Of a DNA stretch of 64,000 nt, positions 16,796 through 25,628 are shown piece by piece (position 1 is the stretch's first letter; each line of letters opens with the position of its first letter). The position numbers and the translations under genes were made by a program. The stretch covers positions 310,001 through 374,000 of the forward strand of contig NZ_FPIY01000001.1 in assembly GCF_900119145.1 (NCBI RefSeq). Reading direction: 5' to 3'. Under the pieces are notes generated by a model. It did not search any database, had not been told where the DNA came from, and was given only the letters and a program-made list of their open reading frames with translations. This DNA comes from Cellulophaga fucicola (GTDB taxonomy: Bacteria; Bacteroidota; Bacteroidia; Flavobacteriales; Flavobacteriaceae).

Positions 16796-16832
16796 AAAAA
16801 AATCCCCTAGAATTTATTCTAGGGGATTTTTT
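16796..16832. terminator. Bidirectional terminator after the transaldolase-like gene
   Basis: A perfect 12-bp stem AATCCCCTAGAA / TTCTAGGGGATT with a TTTA loop, flanked by A and T runs, lies between convergent genes. Confidence 0.95.
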
Positions 16833-16852
16833 GTGTTTATATGTCAGTTTTG

Positions 16853-18253
16853 TTATTTATTGTAATTACCATATATGTTAGCAAAACCATCTATAATTTT
16901 ACCATTGTCTGTAATTACAGCTCTGTTTAGTTTTCCGTTAATAATTAATATATTATTTAACTTTTTAAGATCTTCTGCTCTGTATTGTGTTTTCTGGTCT
17001 AAGTTATTAGATTTTACAATGTCTTTCCAGTTCTTTTCATCTGTACGTAGACTAATTCCAATATAAGTGTACTTATTGTTTGGATTTTCTTTTAGCTGAT
17101 TTACACGATTTGTAATGTGTCTAAAATGTACATTGTTCTCACCCATCCAAAAATAGAAGACAACATTCTTGTGTGCTTTACTAATATCTTCTAATGATTT
17201 TTTTTCGCCATCTACATTGTGTATGTAAATTTTTGGTAGTACTAAATTAGGTTGTAAATTTTTGATGCTCTTGTATAAAGAGTCTATTTCGCCAATATGT
17301 TTGTTATTACTTGCTACTTTGTGTAAGTCTTTCATGAAAATGGTATTATTTTCATAAGTATCATCAGAACGCAGTAAGTAGTTCAATGCTACATTTCTAA
17401 TTAAGTTGTCTTTTAGGTTTTTTTCGCCAACCATACTATCTATTAAAGTAATTTGGTGCTCATTAAAATGTAATTGATTGATGTAAAAACTTCCATTAAC
17501 CTCACAACCTTCTTTACAATTTATATAAGACATACCACCAAAGTGTTGCTTCATAAAATTATAATACGGTGTTATATAAGTATAATTAGGATTGTTGTAT
17601 GTCAACTCTTTTCTATAGTTGTAAAAACCTTCTGGAGGCTGCATTAAAGCTTTTTCCTTTACGGCTCTTCTGTGTTTAAAAGGATATTTTTCTTTGTATA
17701 AATAGGTAGTGTAGTCAATACCTGTTTTTGCAATACGTACAGCATTGTCAGTTAAAGAAGCTTCTGTTTTAAGGGTGTTAAGTAAGTCTATTTTTTTATC
17801 ATGTAAAGAGTCAACCTTTTTGCTAAACTCATTAGGATTTAAAAAATACATTTTTTCTACAATGTTTAACTCTTCATCTTCATGAGTTAAAAACATTTCG
17901 AGTAAAAAATTGTTTATCTCTTGTCCTTTTCCATCAAAAACTAGTGACTCATCAAAATCAACTGTATTTACTCTTATCAAAAGGCTGTCACCTTTTTCTA
18001 AATAAATATATTGCACTTCTTCGTGTCCAAAGTGGTATAAGCCTTCCTCGGCAGAAGAGTCTAACTCAAAAGCAAACCTATTATTACTGTCTAATTTACT
18101 AGAACAAACCTTACGATCATCTTTATAAAGAATAACGCTATCGTTTTTTGGGTTTACAATTTCACCAGCAAAGTATATGTATGGGGAGTTTTTTTTATTC
18201 TCACCACAACTAAATAAAAAAGTAATGGAAAGAAAGAGTAAAAATTTATTCAT
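16853..18253 (-). CDS. Thioredoxin-fold lipoprotein lacking the CXXC site
   Basis: A 466-residue protein from the ATG at 18253, signal ending TFLFSC. The first 130 residues are beta-rich, like the N-terminal domain of Bacteroidota TlpA-type proteins (GEIVNPKNDSVILYKD). The middle is helical. The last 130 residues look like a thioredoxin fold with VFYFWMGEN where an active protein would have a WC..C motif, so disulfide chemistry is unlikely. NKYTYIGISLRTDEKNW matches the strand after the first helix pair. It is probably periplasmic and membrane anchored. A -7-like box TAAATTTG lies at 18278-18285 on the minus strand. Confidence 0.8.
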   Translation of the reverse strand: MNKFLLFLSITFLFSCGENKKNSPYIYFAGEIVNPKNDSVILYKDDRKVCSSKLDSNNRFAFELDSSAEEGLYHFGHEEVQYIYLEKGDSLLIRVNTVDFDESLVFDGKGQEINNFLLEMFLTHEDEELNIVEKMYFLNPNEFSKKVDSLHDKKIDLLNTLKTEASLTDNAVRIAKTGIDYTTYLYKEKYPFKHRRAVKEKALMQPPEGFYNYRKELTYNNPNYTYITPYYNFMKQHFGGMSYINCKEGCEVNGSFYINQLHFNEHQITLIDSMVGEKNLKDNLIRNVALNYLLRSDDTYENNTIFMKDLHKVASNNKHIGEIDSLYKSIKNLQPNLVLPKIYIHNVDGEKKSLEDISKAHKNVVFYFWMGENNVHFRHITNRVNQLKENPNNKYTYIGISLRTDEKNWKDIVKSNNLDQKTQYRAEDLKKLNNILIINGKLNRAVITDNGKIIDGFANIYGNYNK

Positions 18254-18277
18254 ATAATATATAGCTAACGTTACACA

Positions 18278-18285
18278 CAAATTTA
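18278..18285 (-). promoter_or_regulatory. Probable -7 box of the thioredoxin-fold lipoprotein gene
   Basis: On the minus strand the bases read TAAATTTG, a full TAnnTTTG match, 24 bases before the ATG at 18253. No clear -33 element. Confidence 0.4.
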
Positions 18286-18394
18286 ATGAACCTAAGGGTG
18301 TACTATTGTTAATGTGTCGTTAAAATAATTATTAGAAAGATAAAATAGCTATTTTATTGGTTGAAATGTATTGGTTTAAGGGTTTAAAATTCAC

Positions 18395-18402
18395 TATTTT
18401 TG
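18395..18402 (+). promoter_or_regulatory. -7 box of the YbiT-like ABC-F gene
   Basis: TATTTTTG matches TAnnTTTG and lies 21 bases before the ATG at 18424. A TTG at 18371-18373 is 21 bp upstream, slightly longer than the ideal spacing. Confidence 0.5.
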
Positions 18403-18423
18403 CACAAATTTTAAAATTAAAAT

Positions 18424-20046
18424 ATGCTATCAGTATCTAATTTATCTGTTCAATTTGGTAAAAGAATTCTTTTTGATGATGTTAACGTAAGTTTTACTCA
18501 AGGAAATTGTTATGGTATAATTGGTGCCAACGGTGCTGGTAAATCTACCTTTTTAAAAATATTATCTGGGCAAATAGACGCTACCTCTGGTCACGTGCAT
18601 TTGGAGCCAGGAAAAAGAATGTCTATTCTTGAGCAGAACCACAATGCTTATGATGAATCTACTGTTCTAGAAACAGTGGTAATGGGGAATAAGCCATTAT
18701 ATACAATTAAGAAAGAAATTGATGCTCTTTATGCAGATTATGACGATGCAAATGCAGACAGAATAGGAGAGTTGCAAGTTTTGTTTGAAGAAATGGATGG
18801 TTGGAATACAGACAGTGCAGCAGCAACAATGTTGTCAAATTTAGGTATTTCAGAAGAGTTTCATTTTACTTTAATGGGCGATTTAGATTCTAAACTAAAG
18901 GTAAGAGTTTTACTTGCACAAGCACTTTTTGGTAGTCCAGATGTATTAATTATGGATGAGCCTACGAACGACTTGGATTACGAAACAATAAACTGGTTAG
19001 AGCGTTTCTTGGCTGGTTATGATAATACAGTAATAGTAGTATCTCACGATAGACACTTTTTAGATGCGGTTTGTACTTCTATTGGTGATATAGATTTTGG
19101 CAAGCTTAATATATACTCTGGTAACTACACATTCTGGTACGAGAGTAGTCAGCTTGCAGCAAGACAAAGAGCTCAACAAAATAAAAAAGCAGAAGACAAA
19201 GCAAAGGAGCTTCAGGAATTTATTATGCGTTTTAGTGCTAACGTTGCAAAAAGTAAACAAGCAACATCTAGAAAAAAAATGCTTTCTAAATTAAAAATAG
19301 ATGATATTAAACCATCTAGTAGAAGGTATCCTGCTATTATTTTTGAAAGAGAAAGAGAAGCAGGAGATCAGATATTAAATGTAGAAAATCTTTCTGCAAC
19401 ATCTGAAGATGGAGATTTGCTTTTTAAAGACCTTAGTTTAAACTTAGCAAAAGGAGATAAGGTTGCAATAATCTCTAAAGATTCTAGAGCAACTAGTGCT
19501 TTTTATGAAATTATAAACGATAATAAAAAAGCTACTTCAGGAGAATTTAAATGGGGTGTTACAACATCGCAATCTTACTTGCCAGCAGATAACTCGGACT
19601 TTTTTAATAAGCCAATTAACTTGGTAGATTGGTTACGTCAATGGGCAACAACAGAAGAGGAAAGAGAAGAGGTACATATTAGAGGTTTTCTAGGTAAAAT
19701 GCTTTTTAGTGGTGAAGAAGGATTAAAAAAATGCACAGTACTTTCTGGAGGAGAAAAAGTAAGATGTATGCTTAGTAGAATGATGATGATGAGGGCTAAC
19801 GTGCTTATGTTAGATGAGCCTACAAACCACTTAGACTTAGAGAGTATTACAGCATTTAACAACTCGTTAAAGAACTTTAAAGGAACAGTGTTGTTTACAA
19901 CGCATGATCACGAATTTGCAAATACAGTAGCAGATAGAGTAATAGAGTTAACACCAAATGGATCTATAGATAGATACATTACTTTTGATGAATATATGTC
20001 TGATAAGTCTATAAAAGAACAAAGACAAAAATTATACGAATCTTAA
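18424..20046 (+). CDS. ybiT: ABC-F ATPase, YbiT-like
   Basis: A 540-residue soluble protein with two ATP-binding domains. NBD1 has Walker A GANGAGKS (34-41), Walker B VLIMDEPTN and a KLKVRVLLAQ segment instead of LSGGQ, as in YbiT. The linker (about 245-300) is the basic P-site tRNA interaction motif. NBD2 has signature LSGGEKVR and Walker B MLDEPTNHLD, but the Walker A position (about 348-358) reads IISKDSRATSA and lacks GxxGxGKS. ABC-F proteins bind the ribosomal E site and rescue or regulate stalled translation. No TM segments. It has its own promoter. Confidence 0.93.
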   Translation: MLSVSNLSVQFGKRILFDDVNVSFTQGNCYGIIGANGAGKSTFLKILSGQIDATSGHVHLEPGKRMSILEQNHNAYDESTVLETVVMGNKPLYTIKKEIDALYADYDDANADRIGELQVLFEEMDGWNTDSAAATMLSNLGISEEFHFTLMGDLDSKLKVRVLLAQALFGSPDVLIMDEPTNDLDYETINWLERFLAGYDNTVIVVSHDRHFLDAVCTSIGDIDFGKLNIYSGNYTFWYESSQLAARQRAQQNKKAEDKAKELQEFIMRFSANVAKSKQATSRKKMLSKLKIDDIKPSSRRYPAIIFEREREAGDQILNVENLSATSEDGDLLFKDLSLNLAKGDKVAIISKDSRATSAFYEIINDNKKATSGEFKWGVTTSQSYLPADNSDFFNKPINLVDWLRQWATTEEEREEVHIRGFLGKMLFSGEEGLKKCTVLSGGEKVRCMLSRMMMMRANVLMLDEPTNHLDLESITAFNNSLKNFKGTVLFTTHDHEFANTVADRVIELTPNGSIDRYITFDEYMSDKSIKEQRQKLYES

Positions 20047-20055
20047 TTTAAGGTT

Positions 20056-20071
20056 ATTTTATCGATAAAAT
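20056..20071. repeat. 16-bp palindrome after the ABC-F gene
   Basis: ATTTTATCGATAAAAT is self-complementary without a loop. It lies about 10 bases after the stop codon; as an RNA hairpin it would be weak, so an operator-like site is as likely as a terminator. Confidence 0.5.
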
Positions 20072-20108
20072 ACCTATTTTATAGTTGTACGTACAGTAAA
20101 AGTTGTAT

Positions 20109-20141
20109 ATTGTCGGTGAACTTATGCAGTTCACCGACAAT
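20109..20141. promoter_or_regulatory. Strong hairpin upstream of the fasciclin gene
   Basis: A perfect 13-bp stem ATTGTCGGTGAAC / GTTCACCGACAAT with a 7-base loop ends 27 bases before the ATG at 20169. It is GC-richer than its surroundings and has no T-run, so it may be a leader structure of the fasciclin mRNA or a rho-type end of the upstream transcript. Confidence 0.6.
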
Positions 20142-20168
20142 TATTATGATTATTACTCTAAAGCAATT

Positions 20169-20723
20169 ATGAAATTTCCCCCAATTCATCTTCTAATAGC
20201 TATACTATCTGTAGGCTATTTATCAGCACAAAATACTACTCAAACTACTAAGAATCAAGGGATGAATCCCAATTTTTCTATTGTAGAAAACACACAACAA
20301 TCGCTAACACACCAGACATTATTGGCTGCTATGCAAGGATCAGATTTAGAGGATTTGTTGCGTAATGATGGACCGTTTACCGTGTTTGCACCTTCAGATA
20401 AGGCGTTTAGTAAAATATCATCAGAAAAGATTGCAGAGCTACTTAAGAGCGAAAACAAAAAAGACTTAACTTCTTTACTTACCTACCATATAATAGCCGG
20501 AAAAATATCAGCTTCTAAAATATTAAAAGCGATGTGTCAAGGTAATGGAGTAGCTACTTATACAACAGTTCAAGGAAAAGAAATTGTAGCAACTATGAAA
20601 GGTACAGATATTATACTTACAGATGCTCTAGGGCATTCTGCTAAAATTACAGCTGCAGATGCAGAACAGTGTAATGGTGTAATGCATCTGATAGACAGCG
20701 TAATTTTACCGAAACAGATTTAA
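20169..20723 (+). CDS. Secreted fasciclin-domain protein
   Basis: A 184-residue protein from the ATG at 20169, which gives a standard signal peptide ending GYLSAQ; the longer frame from 20103 would place the hairpin inside the coding region and hide the signal. Residues about 40-182 form one FAS1 domain: the GPFTVFAPSDKAF H1 motif, LLTYHIIAG, and GVMHLIDSVILP H2 motif are clear. FAS1 domains mediate adhesion or bind ligands outside the cell. It converges on pheT with a 4-bp gap and no room for an independent terminator. Confidence 0.92.
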   Translation: MKFPPIHLLIAILSVGYLSAQNTTQTTKNQGMNPNFSIVENTQQSLTHQTLLAAMQGSDLEDLLRNDGPFTVFAPSDKAFSKISSEKIAELLKSENKKDLTSLLTYHIIAGKISASKILKAMCQGNGVATYTTVQGKEIVATMKGTDIILTDALGHSAKITAADAEQCNGVMHLIDSVILPKQI

Positions 20724-20727
20724 CGTA

Positions 20728-23154
20728 TTAACGTAATTCTGCTCCTAATTTATTTTCGTAGTTATTTCTAAGCTTAGACATTATTTTGTCTATTTGCTTA
20801 TCTTTTAGTGTGTCTTTATCATCTGCTAATGTAAAGCTTACAGCGTAAGATTTTTTGCCTTCTGGTAGTTTGTCTCCAGTGTATACATCAAACAAGTTTA
20901 CTTCTTTTAAGAACTTCTTTTCAGTTTCAAAAGCAATATCATAAAGATCTTTAAAACTAACTTTGGAATCTAGTAATAAAGCAAAATCTCTTTTAACAAC
21001 AGGGTATTTGCTTATCTCTTTAAATATAACAGTATTTTGTGCGGCTAGTTTAATAATATTATCCCAGTTAAAATCTGCAAACAATACTTCTTGTTTAATA
21101 TCAAAAGCATTTGCAATTGTAGGTTTAATAACGCCAAATTCTACTAAACTTAGTTTGTTTCCTTTTAATGATAAACCTTCTTGGTAAACATCATTTTCTA
21201 CAGGTGTAGAGCTTGTTTTGTTTATTCCTAGTTTACTAAGAACTGTTTCTATAGAGGATTTAAGGTAAAAGAAATCAGATTTTTTCTGAGCACCGTACCA
21301 ATTATCATCTTCTTGATTTCCTGTTAAAAATAAAGATAAGTGTTTATTTTCTATACGCTTGTCAGAGAAGTTGTGGTATGTTTTTCCAAATTCAAAAAAC
21401 TTAAGGTTTAATCTTTTTCTGTTAATGTTATGAGATATAGCTTCTAGTCCACTAAATAACATAGATTGTCTTAAAACAGATAAATCTGAACTAAGCGGAT
21501 TTAGCATTGCTACAGAATTTTCATCCTTTATAGCTTCAGAATGCTTGTTGTATTCTATGGTGGTTAAACTGTTTGCCATTATTTCATAAAAACCTTGACT
21601 AGCTAACTGGTTTCCAATTACATTTTGTAGTTTGTAATCTTCAAACCTAGATGTAGTTGCTATAGACGCATTTAACTTAGTGGTAAAGTTAATATTGTTG
21701 TAGCCATAAACTCTTAAGATTTCTTCAATAACATCTACTGGTCTTTGTACGTCTACACGATAAAAAGGAATAGCAAGACCCATTCCAGATTCAGATACAT
21801 TTTTAACCTTAATATCTAAAGATGTTAAGATAGATTTTATAGTCTCTCTAGAAATTTCTTGTCCTATTAACTTATTAATTTTTTCATAAGTTAAAAACAC
21901 CTCATGATCTTCAACCTTTTTAGAATAAAGATCTACAATGTCAGATGTAATGTCTCCTCCAGCAATTTCTTTAATTAAAGAAGCTGCTCTACGTAACGCG
22001 TATTCAACATTTTGTATGTCTATACCTCTTTCAAACCTAAAAGAAGCATCTGTATTTAATCCGTGTCTTTTAGCAGTTTTACGTACAGAAACAGGATTAA
22101 AGTATGCACTTTCTAAAAAGATAGAAGTTGTATTTTCTGTTACACCAGAATCTTTACCTCCAAAAATACCAGCAATACATAGTGGTTTTTCTTCATCACA
22201 GATCATTAAATCCTCTTCGTGTAGTTCTCTTTCTACATCGTCTAGGGTTGTAAATTTTGTTCCGGCAGCAACCGTTTTTACTTCAATCTTGTGACCTTTA
22301 ATTTTATTGGCATCAAAAGCATGTAATGGCTGCCCTAATTCGTGTAAAACGTAATTGGTAGCATCTACAACATTGTTTTTTGGTGTTAAGCCAATAGAAC
22401 GCAACCTATTTTTTAGCCAATCTGGAGAATCTTTAACTTCTAGATTGCTAATAGTAACACCACAATACCTTGGTGCTAAATCATTATTAAGTACGTCTAC
22501 TGCTATTTTTAACGACCTGTTTTCTATGTTAAAATTAGTAACAGGTGGTGTAATAAGTTCTTTTGTAATTTCTTGCTGTATTAAACCAGCTCTTAAATCT
22601 CTTGCAACACCAAAGTGGCTCATTGCATCTGCACGATTAGGAGTTAACCCAATCTCAAAAATAATATCTGTTTCTACTTCAAAGATTTCTGCGCAAGGTG
22701 TTCCAGGTTTTAAGTCTTCGTCTAAGACCATAATACCATCATGACCCTTGCCTAAACCTAGTTCATCCTCAGCGCAAATCATTCCGTGACTTTCTTCACC
22801 ACGAATTTTACCTTTCTTAATTTTCCAAGCTTCACCTTCTGCAGTATATAACGTAGTGCCAATAGTTGCAACAGGTACTTTTTGTCCTTTATCTACATTT
22901 GGTGCACCACAAACAATTTGCACAGGAGCATCTGCACCTATGTCTACAGTTGTTAATTTTAGTTTATCTGCGTTAGGGTGTTTTATACACGTTAATACGT
23001 GCCCAACCACAATACCTTTTAGTCCACCTTTAACGGTTTCAAACTCAGAAATACCTTCTACTTCTAAACCTAAATCTGTTAATAATTCTGCTGTTTTCTC
23101 AGCTTCCCAATCAATATGTAAAAACTGTTTTAACCAGTTGTAAGATATTTTCAT
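20728..23154 (-). CDS. pheT: Phenylalanine-tRNA ligase beta subunit
   Basis: Charges tRNA-Phe together with PheS as an alpha2-beta2 enzyme. The 808 residues fit the full-length subunit. Domains in order: N-terminal helices, EMAP/OB tRNA-binding domain (about 40-150, GLKGIVVGHVL), B3/B4 editing domain (about 215-380), B5 DNA-binding-like fold (about 400-475), catalytic-like core, and C-terminal FDX-ACB anticodon-binding domain (about 715-808, ISKYPVVKRDFALLLD). The alpha-subunit gene is not adjacent, so pheS and pheT are split here. A good promoter lies just upstream. Confidence 0.98.
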   Translation of the reverse strand: MKISYNWLKQFLHIDWEAEKTAELLTDLGLEVEGISEFETVKGGLKGIVVGHVLTCIKHPNADKLKLTTVDIGADAPVQIVCGAPNVDKGQKVPVATIGTTLYTAEGEAWKIKKGKIRGEESHGMICAEDELGLGKGHDGIMVLDEDLKPGTPCAEIFEVETDIIFEIGLTPNRADAMSHFGVARDLRAGLIQQEITKELITPPVTNFNIENRSLKIAVDVLNNDLAPRYCGVTISNLEVKDSPDWLKNRLRSIGLTPKNNVVDATNYVLHELGQPLHAFDANKIKGHKIEVKTVAAGTKFTTLDDVERELHEEDLMICDEEKPLCIAGIFGGKDSGVTENTTSIFLESAYFNPVSVRKTAKRHGLNTDASFRFERGIDIQNVEYALRRAASLIKEIAGGDITSDIVDLYSKKVEDHEVFLTYEKINKLIGQEISRETIKSILTSLDIKVKNVSESGMGLAIPFYRVDVQRPVDVIEEILRVYGYNNINFTTKLNASIATTSRFEDYKLQNVIGNQLASQGFYEIMANSLTTIEYNKHSEAIKDENSVAMLNPLSSDLSVLRQSMLFSGLEAISHNINRKRLNLKFFEFGKTYHNFSDKRIENKHLSLFLTGNQEDDNWYGAQKKSDFFYLKSSIETVLSKLGINKTSSTPVENDVYQEGLSLKGNKLSLVEFGVIKPTIANAFDIKQEVLFADFNWDNIIKLAAQNTVIFKEISKYPVVKRDFALLLDSKVSFKDLYDIAFETEKKFLKEVNLFDVYTGDKLPEGKKSYAVSFTLADDKDTLKDKQIDKIMSKLRNNYENKLGAELR

Positions 23155-23172
23155 TCTAAAAATTTAAAGCCT

Positions 23173-23203
23173 CAAAGATAGGACAATGAAAATAGAGATT
23201 CAA
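23173..23203 (-). promoter_or_regulatory. Promoter of pheT
   Basis: On the minus strand TTG (23203-23201), 20 bp, then TATCTTTG (23180-23173) match the Bacteroidota consensus. The expected start leaves a leader of only about 10 bases before the ATG at 23154. Confidence 0.65.
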
Positions 23204-23280
23204 CACATATTTTAATCAATTCTCTTTTTTTATTGTAAGCTTTCAATTTATATTACGATTTTTACAGAAACCACTTTATT

Positions 23281-24516
23281 ATGAAGAATATAGGATACCT
23301 TTTTATTGTTTTATTATTTGTTTTTTCTTGTTCTGAGTCAAAAACAGATAAATTAGAAGAAGGTAATTGGTTGTTAGAATTAGGTATACAAGACAACCAA
23401 GTGCTACCTTTTACTTTTTCTGTTAATTATACTTCTGAAAATAATATAGAAATAAATGTTTTTAATGCTGAAGAAGTAATAAAGGTTGATGAAATTACGG
23501 TTAAAGGAGATTCTATTACTATAAAAATGCCTGTTTTTGAAGGGTATTTAAAAGGAAAATTTACAGCAAAAGAAATAACAGGTAATTTTATTAAAGAAAG
23601 TTTAGATAGAGTAGTGCCTTTTACAGCAGTATGTGGCAATGAAAAGAGATTTAAAATTAGTGCAGAAGCTAGGAAAGATGTCACTGGTATTTGGGAGACT
23701 GTTTTTAGTCCTGAAACAGAAGATAGTTATATTGCAAAAGGAATTTTTAAGCAAGATGATTCTAAAGTTACAGGAACATTTAGAACGACCACAGGAGACT
23801 ATAGGTATTTAGAAGGAGTGGTAGATGGAGATTCTTTAAAACTTTCTACTTTTGATGGAGCCCATGCATTCTTGTTTACAGCCAAAGTAACAGATTCTAT
23901 TTTAAAAGGAACTTTTTATTCTGGAAATCACTTTAAGGAACCATTTATAGCAAAGAGAAATAAATTGTATGAACTGCCAGCAGATACAACACTTACTTAT
24001 TTAAACGAAGGTTATAAGAAATTAGATTTTTCTTTTCCTGATATAGATAATAAGATGGTTTCTTTAACTGATAAAAAGTATAATAATAAAGTAGTAATTG
24101 TACAGATAATGGGAACCTGGTGTCCTAATTGTTTAGATGAAACTAAGTTTTTAACTCAGTTTTTAAAAGAGCATAAGAATGAAGAATTAGAAATAATCTC
24201 TTTAGCTTTTGAGTATGCAAAGACAAAAGAAAGCGCTTTTGATAAAATTAGCAGATTAAAAAATAGAGTAGGAGTAACATATCCTATTTTATTAGCGCAG
24301 TACGGAAACTCTAGCAAAACAGAAGCACAGGAGAAATTACCAATGCTAAATCATATTTTATCTTACCCAACTACTCTGTTACTAGATAAAAATGGTGATG
24401 TACGTAAAATATATACGGGTTTTAATGGTCCTGCAACAGGAGAAAAATACACAGAATTTAAAGCCGACTTTACAGCTACAGTGAAAAACTTGCTAAAAGA
24501 AAAATCTACTAAATAA
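23281..24516 (+). CDS. TlpA-family thiol-disulfide lipoprotein
   Basis: A 411-residue protein with a signal ending LFVFSC. Residues about 25-235 form a beta-rich N-terminal region. The C-terminal thioredoxin domain (about 250-405) has the intact active site WCPNC in MGTWCPNCLDE and the cis-Pro loop SYPTTLLLD. It probably reduces or exchanges disulfides in the periplasm, tethered by lipid; its target cannot be told. The 3' end overlaps the convergent leuB gene by 8 bp, and a hairpin spans both stop codons. Confidence 0.92.
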   Translation: MKNIGYLFIVLLFVFSCSESKTDKLEEGNWLLELGIQDNQVLPFTFSVNYTSENNIEINVFNAEEVIKVDEITVKGDSITIKMPVFEGYLKGKFTAKEITGNFIKESLDRVVPFTAVCGNEKRFKISAEARKDVTGIWETVFSPETEDSYIAKGIFKQDDSKVTGTFRTTTGDYRYLEGVVDGDSLKLSTFDGAHAFLFTAKVTDSILKGTFYSGNHFKEPFIAKRNKLYELPADTTLTYLNEGYKKLDFSFPDIDNKMVSLTDKKYNNKVVIVQIMGTWCPNCLDETKFLTQFLKEHKNEELEIISLAFEYAKTKESAFDKISRLKNRVGVTYPILLAQYGNSSKTEAQEKLPMLNHILSYPTTLLLDKNGDVRKIYTGFNGPATGEKYTEFKADFTATVKNLLKEKSTK

Positions 24517-24527
24517 TAGTAGATTTT
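24501..24527. terminator. Shared hairpin across two overlapping stop codons
   Basis: A perfect 11-bp stem AAAATCTACTA / TAGTAGATTTT with a 5-base loop covers the stop of the TlpA-like gene (24514-24516) and the stop of leuB (24509-24511). Each strand ends the stem in TTTT, so it can serve as a compact bidirectional terminator. Confidence 0.65.
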
Positions 24528-25627
24528 CCTAAGCCTATGTTTTCATCATTTAAGTGTAAATACTCATCTGTATCTACAATACTGTTTGCTATGTAATTAC
24601 CAACATAATCTGTTCCAAATCTACTGTCTGGGTTTAGATCAGATGTAACTACATTATTTATTATTGCATTTTCTACAGCCATATAAATAGCTTGTGCCTC
24701 TTCATTTAAACCGTGATGTTCTATTAACATTGCAGCAGACAAAATTGCAGCTATAGGATTTGCTATATCTAGACCCGTTGCTTGTGGGTAAGATCCATGA
24801 ATAGGTTCAAACATTGCAAAGTCTGTACCAACAGATGCAGAAGCAAGTAAGCCAATAGAACCCGTAATAACGCTAGCTTCATCAGAAATTATATCACCAA
24901 ACATATTGTTGGTCAAAATAACATCAAACTGTGCAGGGTTTAAAATCATTTGCATAGCGGCATTATCAACAAATAGAAAGTCTAATTCTATTTCAGGATA
25001 ACTTTCTCCTATTCTTGTAACTACTTTGCGCCATAGTCTAGATGTTTCTAGAACATTAGCTTTGTCTATAAGTGTTACTTTTTTTCTTCTATTTTTAGCA
25101 GCTTTAAATGCTAAGTGCGCCATTCTACTAATTTCTTTTTCAGAATATTCACAAAGATCAGAAGCTACAGTACCTTTTTCATTTAATTTCTTTTCACCAA
25201 AATAAATGCCTCCGGTTAATTCTCTGTAAATAGTAAAATCTACTCCAGAAATAATTTCTTTCTTTAGCGGTGATCTATCTATTAAGCTAGGGTAAACACG
25301 TACAGGTCTTATGTTACTAAAAAGACCTAACTCTTTTCTAAGCTTAAGTAAGCCTTGTTCTGGGCGTACTTTAGCAATAGGATCGTTATCGTATTTTGGA
25401 TCACCGATAGCGCCAAAAAGAACAGCGTTAGAATTTTTACAAATTTCTAAAGTTTCATCTGGTAACGGGTTACCAGTTTGGTCTATCGCAGTAGCGCCAA
25501 CTAAGGCAGGGGAAAAGGTGAAATGGTGGTTAAATGTAACCTCTACAGACTGTAGGCATTTAACAGCTTGCGCAAGAACCTCTGGTCCTACGCCATCACC
25601 GCCAAGAAGAGCTATTTTTAAATTCAT
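24509..25627 (-). CDS. leuB: 3-isopropylmalate dehydrogenase
   Basis: Oxidises and decarboxylates (2R,3S)-3-isopropylmalate with NAD+ in leucine synthesis. The 372 residues fit the family. Visible motifs are the N-terminal LLGGDGVGPEV, the substrate-binding ELTGGIYFGEK with its Tyr, the KANVLETSRLW segment with the catalytic Lys, and DNAAMQMI and FGDIISDEAS with metal-binding Asp residues. It follows leuA with a 1-bp gap on the same strand. The isomerase genes leuC and leuD are not in the window. Confidence 0.96.
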   Translation of the reverse strand: MNLKIALLGGDGVGPEVLAQAVKCLQSVEVTFNHHFTFSPALVGATAIDQTGNPLPDETLEICKNSNAVLFGAIGDPKYDNDPIAKVRPEQGLLKLRKELGLFSNIRPVRVYPSLIDRSPLKKEIISGVDFTIYRELTGGIYFGEKKLNEKGTVASDLCEYSEKEISRMAHLAFKAAKNRRKKVTLIDKANVLETSRLWRKVVTRIGESYPEIELDFLFVDNAAMQMILNPAQFDVILTNNMFGDIISDEASVITGSIGLLASASVGTDFAMFEPIHGSYPQATGLDIANPIAAILSAAMLIEHHGLNEEAQAIYMAVENAIINNVVTSDLNPDSRFGTDYVGNYIANSIVDTDEYLHLNDENIGLGKSTII

Positions 25628-25628
25628 A

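Noticed and set aside
20103-20168. Longer fasciclin protein starting at 20103
   Set aside because: The extension is encoded by the hairpin and its flanks and would hide a clean signal peptide beginning at 20169.
21938-23143. Several long plus-strand frames opposite pheT
   Set aside because: Their sequence is the complement of a highly conserved gene, low in complexity, without leaders or known domains.
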